A stretch of DNA of 64,000 nt. It comes from Asterella californica (lineage: Eukaryota; Streptophyta; Marchantiopsida; Marchantiales; Aytoniaceae). A model generated the notes under the pieces. It was not told the origin of the DNA. It made no database searches and worked only from the letters and a program-made list of their open reading frames with translations. The stretch is taken from contig JAYKYS010000006.1 in NCBI GenBank assembly GCA_036924285.1, positions 25,270,001-25,334,000 of the forward strand, read 5' to 3'. This document shows, piece by piece, positions 59,293 through 64,000 of this stretch (position 1 is the stretch's first letter; each line of letters starts with the position of its first letter). The position numbers and the translations under genes are program-made.

Positions 59293-59990
59293 TGAGAGTC
59301 AATTTCTCAGAATGTCATCTTGGACTTATCTTCTTCTCTCATCGGCAACTGATGATACCTTGCTCGAAGATCCAAAATACTGAAGACCTTCTCATGTCTC
59401 AATACATCAAAGATCTCCTCAGGTGTCGACATGGCATACTTATCAGACTTCGTCTATCGATTGATAAGACGATAGTCTTCACACATCCGTCTATCCATGT
59501 AGTTGTCATACATATCTTTCTTTGCTGACATAATTGTGACAAATGCGTATTCTACATGCGACATCTCCACCAACCCAACCTCCAACAAGTCTTCAGTCCT
59601 ACTGTGGATCAAGACTCTCTTCATATCACTGTACTTGTAAGGATGTCGAAAGATTAACGTGTCACTAGTCAAGTCGATCCGTATATCTGATCTCTTCAAG
59701 GTATCGAAATCCATCATACTGCAATTCATGTAGCTCTTCAAGAATCTTTGAACTTGTCGTCTCTCCTCTCTTGTAAGCTTGGGTCTAATCTCTAGTTCTC
59801 AAGTATCCTCTATCACCATGCTAGAGGTAGAAGATGAAATCATAGACTGCTATCTTGCGGTCTTTGGAGCAGTTTCCTTTTATTCACCACCAACAATCTC
59901 CACTGTGCGAAAAACTCTTGCAGTCCTAACTGCAAGCTCCACACTCTCTCCTACTGCATCTCATGATGTCCAAGGATGACGAACTCTACA
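59293..59990 (-). pseudogene. Gypsy RT N-terminal relic, truncated by element B
   Basis: On the minus strand: MKRVLIHSRTEDLLEVGLVE, SHVEYAFVTIMSAKKD, MCEDYRLINR, then after a TAG KSDKYAMSTPEEIFDVL and RHEKVFSILDLRARYHQL, ending at DKSKMTF where the LTR of element B begins. This is the region from the RT N-terminus through motif A (D in SILDLRA). A TAG and a TGA break it. Upstream (to 59990) is plausible pol linker. Confidence 0.75.
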
Positions 59991-59999
59991 CGCCTCGCC

Positions 60000-62640
60000 T
60001 CCAGTCTTTGCTTTCACCAACCCGGTGTCGTGATGAGAGTCTTTCTTGGGGAGGGCGGACCTCTTGAATGTGATTGATCAATGAGAACGATCAAAAGAAA
60101 ACAGATTAGACTATGAGAACTCAAAATTTTGTCTCTTGCGTCCACGAATACAAATCAAACACTCAGATATACACATATAGACCTTTCAAGACTCAATAAA
60201 CTTTATTTTAGTATCGACTCCACCATCAAAGTCTTCAGTTGTCAAAAATCTCTCTCTCTGCGGTCACCTTCCAACTGAAAATCTTTTAGAAAATTGATCA
60301 TCTCAGTCTCTGGCTCCTCCTGCGCGTCCGGACGGCTTCCTCTTGAGCAAAATGTATAATACCCTCCTCACGCGAAGTCCTCTCTTTTCTGCAAACCCTA
60401 ACACCCCTGCTAAGCTAGGGTCCTTATAAGCAGACCTACTTATCAGGTAAACAGCCCCCTGCTAAGCTAAGCCCTTATTATAATTTACATAACAGTCAAG
60501 CAGGCCCTTTTGCCATGAGCCCTTGACTAATAAAAGTTTCCTGACTCTCGATGTCATTTTGATGCCACCTTGAATATACTCACAAGCCATCCAATGTAGG
60601 CCGAAGCCCCAACACTTATGAGACCACCCCACAGGGCTTACAACCCCCCATATGCGCACCATGTATCTCCTATGGTATATTCAAGATGGCATGCGGAGGC
60701 TTAGGTCAGGAAGCCCACGATTAAGGGAGATACTGATCTCCCGCCCCTAGATATGCAGGACGTGGCTGCATATCCAACATAGACTCCTTTCTAGGAGGTC
60801 AACATGCCGGAATAGGAAACACATGCCAAGAGGAATTAATCCTAAGACCACTTTCCTCCTAGATGGGCGCCTTATAACTAGGATGGTCTCTGTTTTTGTC
60901 CAAAAGGAAAAATTTATGTACATTCTTTACTAGCTTTTCCTACACTAACTTCTCTCTACAACTCTATTTTTAGTGAATGAGGAGTCAAAACTATAGTACT
61001 CACAAACACCTACGCACTCACATTGTCAAATCATGAATTCAAGTCACGCGCCAGAATCGACAGATTTCCCTCTATCGCACTTTTTATAATTTAAGACTTG
61101 TACTAACTATTACCTAGAACACTTTTTCTCAAAACCGAAAGTATGAAGTCGTTCTTCTCGGCGTGCTATGCATTCTGGATCTTTTCATCCCCTTCAGGGT
61201 GATATTTCAATCCAAGCTAAGGGGCAGCTTGTCAAGCATAGCCCCAAGTTTAGCTCCTGCCCAGCTTGATAAGCTACATGGTAGCTTCCTTTACAACTAC
61301 GTACTCAATGGAGAAAAAATCCTTTTGTTACTAGTTTTCATTGTACAGATCCACGTGCAACATGATATTTCGGTAGGCAAAGAGCTCAGAAGTGTCCCAA
61401 CAATAACACTCGTCGATCACATCTAACGTTGCTCAATGAATCCAAGGCTAACAATCCATGTCAAGCAATTCAAGTCCATTGCTTGACGCAACACTTGACG
61501 ACGTGAAATCTCCAACATCGAAGCTACTATCATCGTACTCGTAGAGAAACCCATCGCTCATTCTCTCTCATCGGCATTGAGCTCCACCAACTGTCGTAAC
61601 TGAGCATCCCACACAAGCCAAGGTCCTCCATCTTTGTAAGCATGTGACACTGGAGCTCATCAAAGTAGGCAACATTGTCATGGGTCGTCTCACTAGGTTC
61701 ATCACTACCATGGATGATCTATCGACGGCTCTCACTACTTGAGATCATCGTCTTGCATCCAAGACGTCATCAACTGTAAGGTGCGTTGGTCGTCTCACTC
61801 CATCATGTGCGTGCTTAAGCATCTCTCATTAACAAGTTTGTCCAACACAACCCCAGAGGATGTGCACGAGATCTCACTCTCGCTACATCTAACAGCACTA
61901 CCAGTCCAACCCAAGACCGCACTTGGTGCATACTCGTCATCATCTGTGTATGAGCATCACCCAACAAAGGAACATTCTCCAAGATGTACGCTAGAGAATC
62001 CACTTGATACATCTCTCAAACATACTAGATCTCGGATCATGAAAACGTTGACTTCTTCCAACACGCGTGTGATCCTAACATGACCACTCATCTATAACCA
62101 AGTGAATGGTGTCAACAATCGTGAGATCCTATGCCCTCAGCAGCGAAATATCGGATGATAATGCTTGCTGATATTCTCTAACGGCTGATATGGACAACAC
62201 CTCAAAATATCTTTGCACCAAGCGTTGTCGAGTTGAGAGTTTTCCTAGAAAGGACGGAACCTTTTGGCTGTGATAGATCTTGAAGGTTGTGTTTAGTCTA
62301 CTTAGGGAAGCGTTGGACTTCAGGCTATGGCTTCTTACTATACAGAGGTAGGCTTCAGATCAAAAGGGAACAGTATAAACACTCACTCAGGTCGAATGGA
62401 CCCTCCAGTATGTTCAGGAAGTGAAGATCAGATCAGATTAGCAGTAATAAGGTCAGACATCGAACTTTAACGGTCTAGAATCAGAAACATACGATGGTTC
62501 AGACTTCAGAACCCCTCCTACATGTAAATGAGGCCCTACTGACCATACACACAAAGTTTCATGTAGAGCCTACTTTTTCAATTTTTGATAGAATAAGCTA
62601 GAAATGTAGAAGTATGTAGAAGAAATAATGAAGATAGAAG
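60000..62640. other. Unresolved, probably retroelement-derived DNA
   Basis: 60400-60480 has repeated cccctgctaagcta-gccctta; 60680-60880 has paired aggaggtc/cctcctag words suggestive of an LTR or LARD-type region. Around 61740-62080 reading frames on both strands are moderately long but match nothing I recognise. Confidence 0.3.
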
Positions 62641-63092
62641 AAGAATAGCTTAGTTTAGTAAAGAAGAGACTTCGGAAGAAGAGAATAACTTTCAACGAAG
62701 ATCTTCGGAAGAAGACCTTTCCAGGAAAGACCAGAGAATGTATATCGTCAGTACACTCTCTTCACGAATAGTCCGAGCGAAGACGAACTACCTATCCAGA
62801 AAGGGACAGGAACGATAAGCGGTGTGGGCGAAGACAACAGTGCGCATACCCTTGTCAGATCGGAGACAAGCAATCAGAGGCGACTTCGGCACGTGTGAGA
62901 GTTTGAACCGACCTATATACTAGGAAAATTTGCTCATTTCTCACATTCACTCTTAGCGCTCAGCCTACCCTCCAATTGCGGACGATCAACTTGAGCGAAG
63001 ATAATCAGTTTGGGCGAAGGCCAACTTGAGCGAAGACTAGCAGTTTTAGACGAAGTTCATCTCAGCCAGCTAGCAAGCTTTGTCTGACCACG

Positions 63093-64000
63093 ATGTCTAT
63101 CGCGACGAAGTTACCGCGGATTAGAGCCTTTGAGTTAGACCAAGAGGAGTTAGTGCATCTTCGGCCGAAGCTGAAGGAGATAGGTCTTAGCTTCCTAACC
63201 CTGGGAGGCTGGACGAAGGTGTCTGGAAATTCATTAGCCAGATTCGGATGTGTGAAGACCACGCAGGCACAGAACTATATGCGCGACCGGGCAACTAGAC
63301 TGTCGAGAACTGGGAGAAGGTTCTGCTGGATGAAGCTGGGACGAAGGGCGACATGCTCTTCGACAATGCGTCAATGAAGCACTTGGTCAAGGAGGACCAG
63401 AACTACGAGGAGCTCTTTGAGCGTCCGATGCACCCAACGAATGGGTACAAGTTGTCTGAGTACAGAGATCCCGTGAAGAGGAAGATTGCGGAGGCCATCA
63501 TGCTGATTTTGAGTCCCCGAAGGACAACTTACTTGTCGACTTGGAAGGTATGCTTCTTCGAACAGCTCTTCGCCGGAAGACGAGCTTACTGGGCGAAGAT
63601 ATTCCACGACGAAGTCCAGCGCCTATTTAAGAAGCACGACTATGTGTATATGGGAGGCTTCGTCAGTATTTTCTACTTTGGTATGGGGTGGCTGAAGGAG
63701 AATGAAGCTAAGCAGTTAGGCTTCGGCGAAGATGAAGAACAAGATTTTTCATCACCCGTTCGTGAAGTCGAAGAGGGACAAGCCGAAGAGGTTCAGCAAC
63801 TGGGATCTTCACCGAAGACAACAGCCGAAGATACTCAAGAGGCGCAGCCGGCAGCGACTGTTCAAACAACAATCGAAGAAGAAGAAAACCGACGTAGCAA
63901 GAGGAAGAAGCCTCTTCCGACTTCGCCAATGGAGAAACCGAAGGCTCGAAAGAAAGTAAAGAGCACTAAGAGGGAAACAGTGGACTTAAGCAGCTCAGGA
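63093..64000 (+). CDS. Unknown ORF, frame-shifted once, open at the window end (gag-like?)
   Basis: Starts MSIATKLPRIRAFELDQEEL at 63093. Near 63290-63300 the sense reading moves to another frame (VENWEKVLLDEAGTKGDMLF), continuing without a stop to the last base. The middle is globular (TTYLSTWKVCFFEQLFAGRR, AYWAKIFHDEVQRLFKKHDY, YMGGFVSIFYFGMGWL). The tail is Glu/Gln/Ser-rich with basic NLS-like clusters (RRSKRKKP, KARKKVKSTKRE). The upstream 400 bp are full of cgaag words and hold a TATA-like box (ctatatacta, about 62913), so an LTR/leader followed by gag is possible. No family recognised. Confidence 0.45.

Overview
This is nuclear DNA of a land plant. Three plant-type host genes with conventional GT-AG introns are present: an NRT1/PTR-family transporter, a Tm-1-like UPF0261/TIM-barrel protein and the molybdenum-cofactor protein CNX3/MoaC. 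There is also a short TTTAGGG interstitial repeat. A Ty3/gypsy element carrying the start of a DNMT3-like cytosine methyltransferase suggests a non-seed lineage (bryophyte, lycophyte, fern or streptophyte alga), but that is inference, not identification.

Layout. 1-4006: 3' part of a Ty3/gypsy element on the + strand (gag-only interior plus a 2.2 kb 3' LTR full of internal tandem repeats). It ends inside a second gypsy element on the - strand (4007 to about 7 kb, leader/LTR area to about 9.2 kb) that encodes gag, protease and a methyltransferase-like domain cut off by the LTR. 9.2-14 kb: transposase fragments, tandem repeats and a GC-rich block between 17-bp direct repeats. 16147-20149: NPF transporter gene (-), five exons. 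20-31 kb: AT-rich intergenic DNA with a small inverted-terminal-repeat family (about 315 bp, end GGTGTCAAAGTTAA) and hairpin-bearing dispersed repeats. 32546-38133: Tm-1-like gene (-), ten exons, 765 codons. 38.9-43 kb: LINE-like relic and the 5' half of a third gypsy element. 44479-45361: CNX3 (+), two exons. 45812-51931: complete but decayed Ty1/copia element (-) bounded by about 204-bp LTRs and an ATGAT duplication; a GC-rich array of about ten perfect or near-perfect hairpins lies between its protease and integrase. 53660-59289: second copy of the 1-4006 gypsy family (gag, protease, RT, integrase and 3' LTR, with an RT/RNase H deletion). 59293-59990: gypsy RT relic (-). 63093-64000: ORF of unknown function running off the window.

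The host genes are single and unrelated in function: proton-coupled solute transport, a putative nucleotide-binding protein homologous to a plant antiviral factor, and molybdopterin synthesis. The rest is nested retrotransposon sediment. The two most unusual items are the methyltransferase-bearing gypsy element and the hairpin array inside the copia element. Exon junctions were set by reading splice sites and checking codon phase through each junction; no search or alignment program was used.
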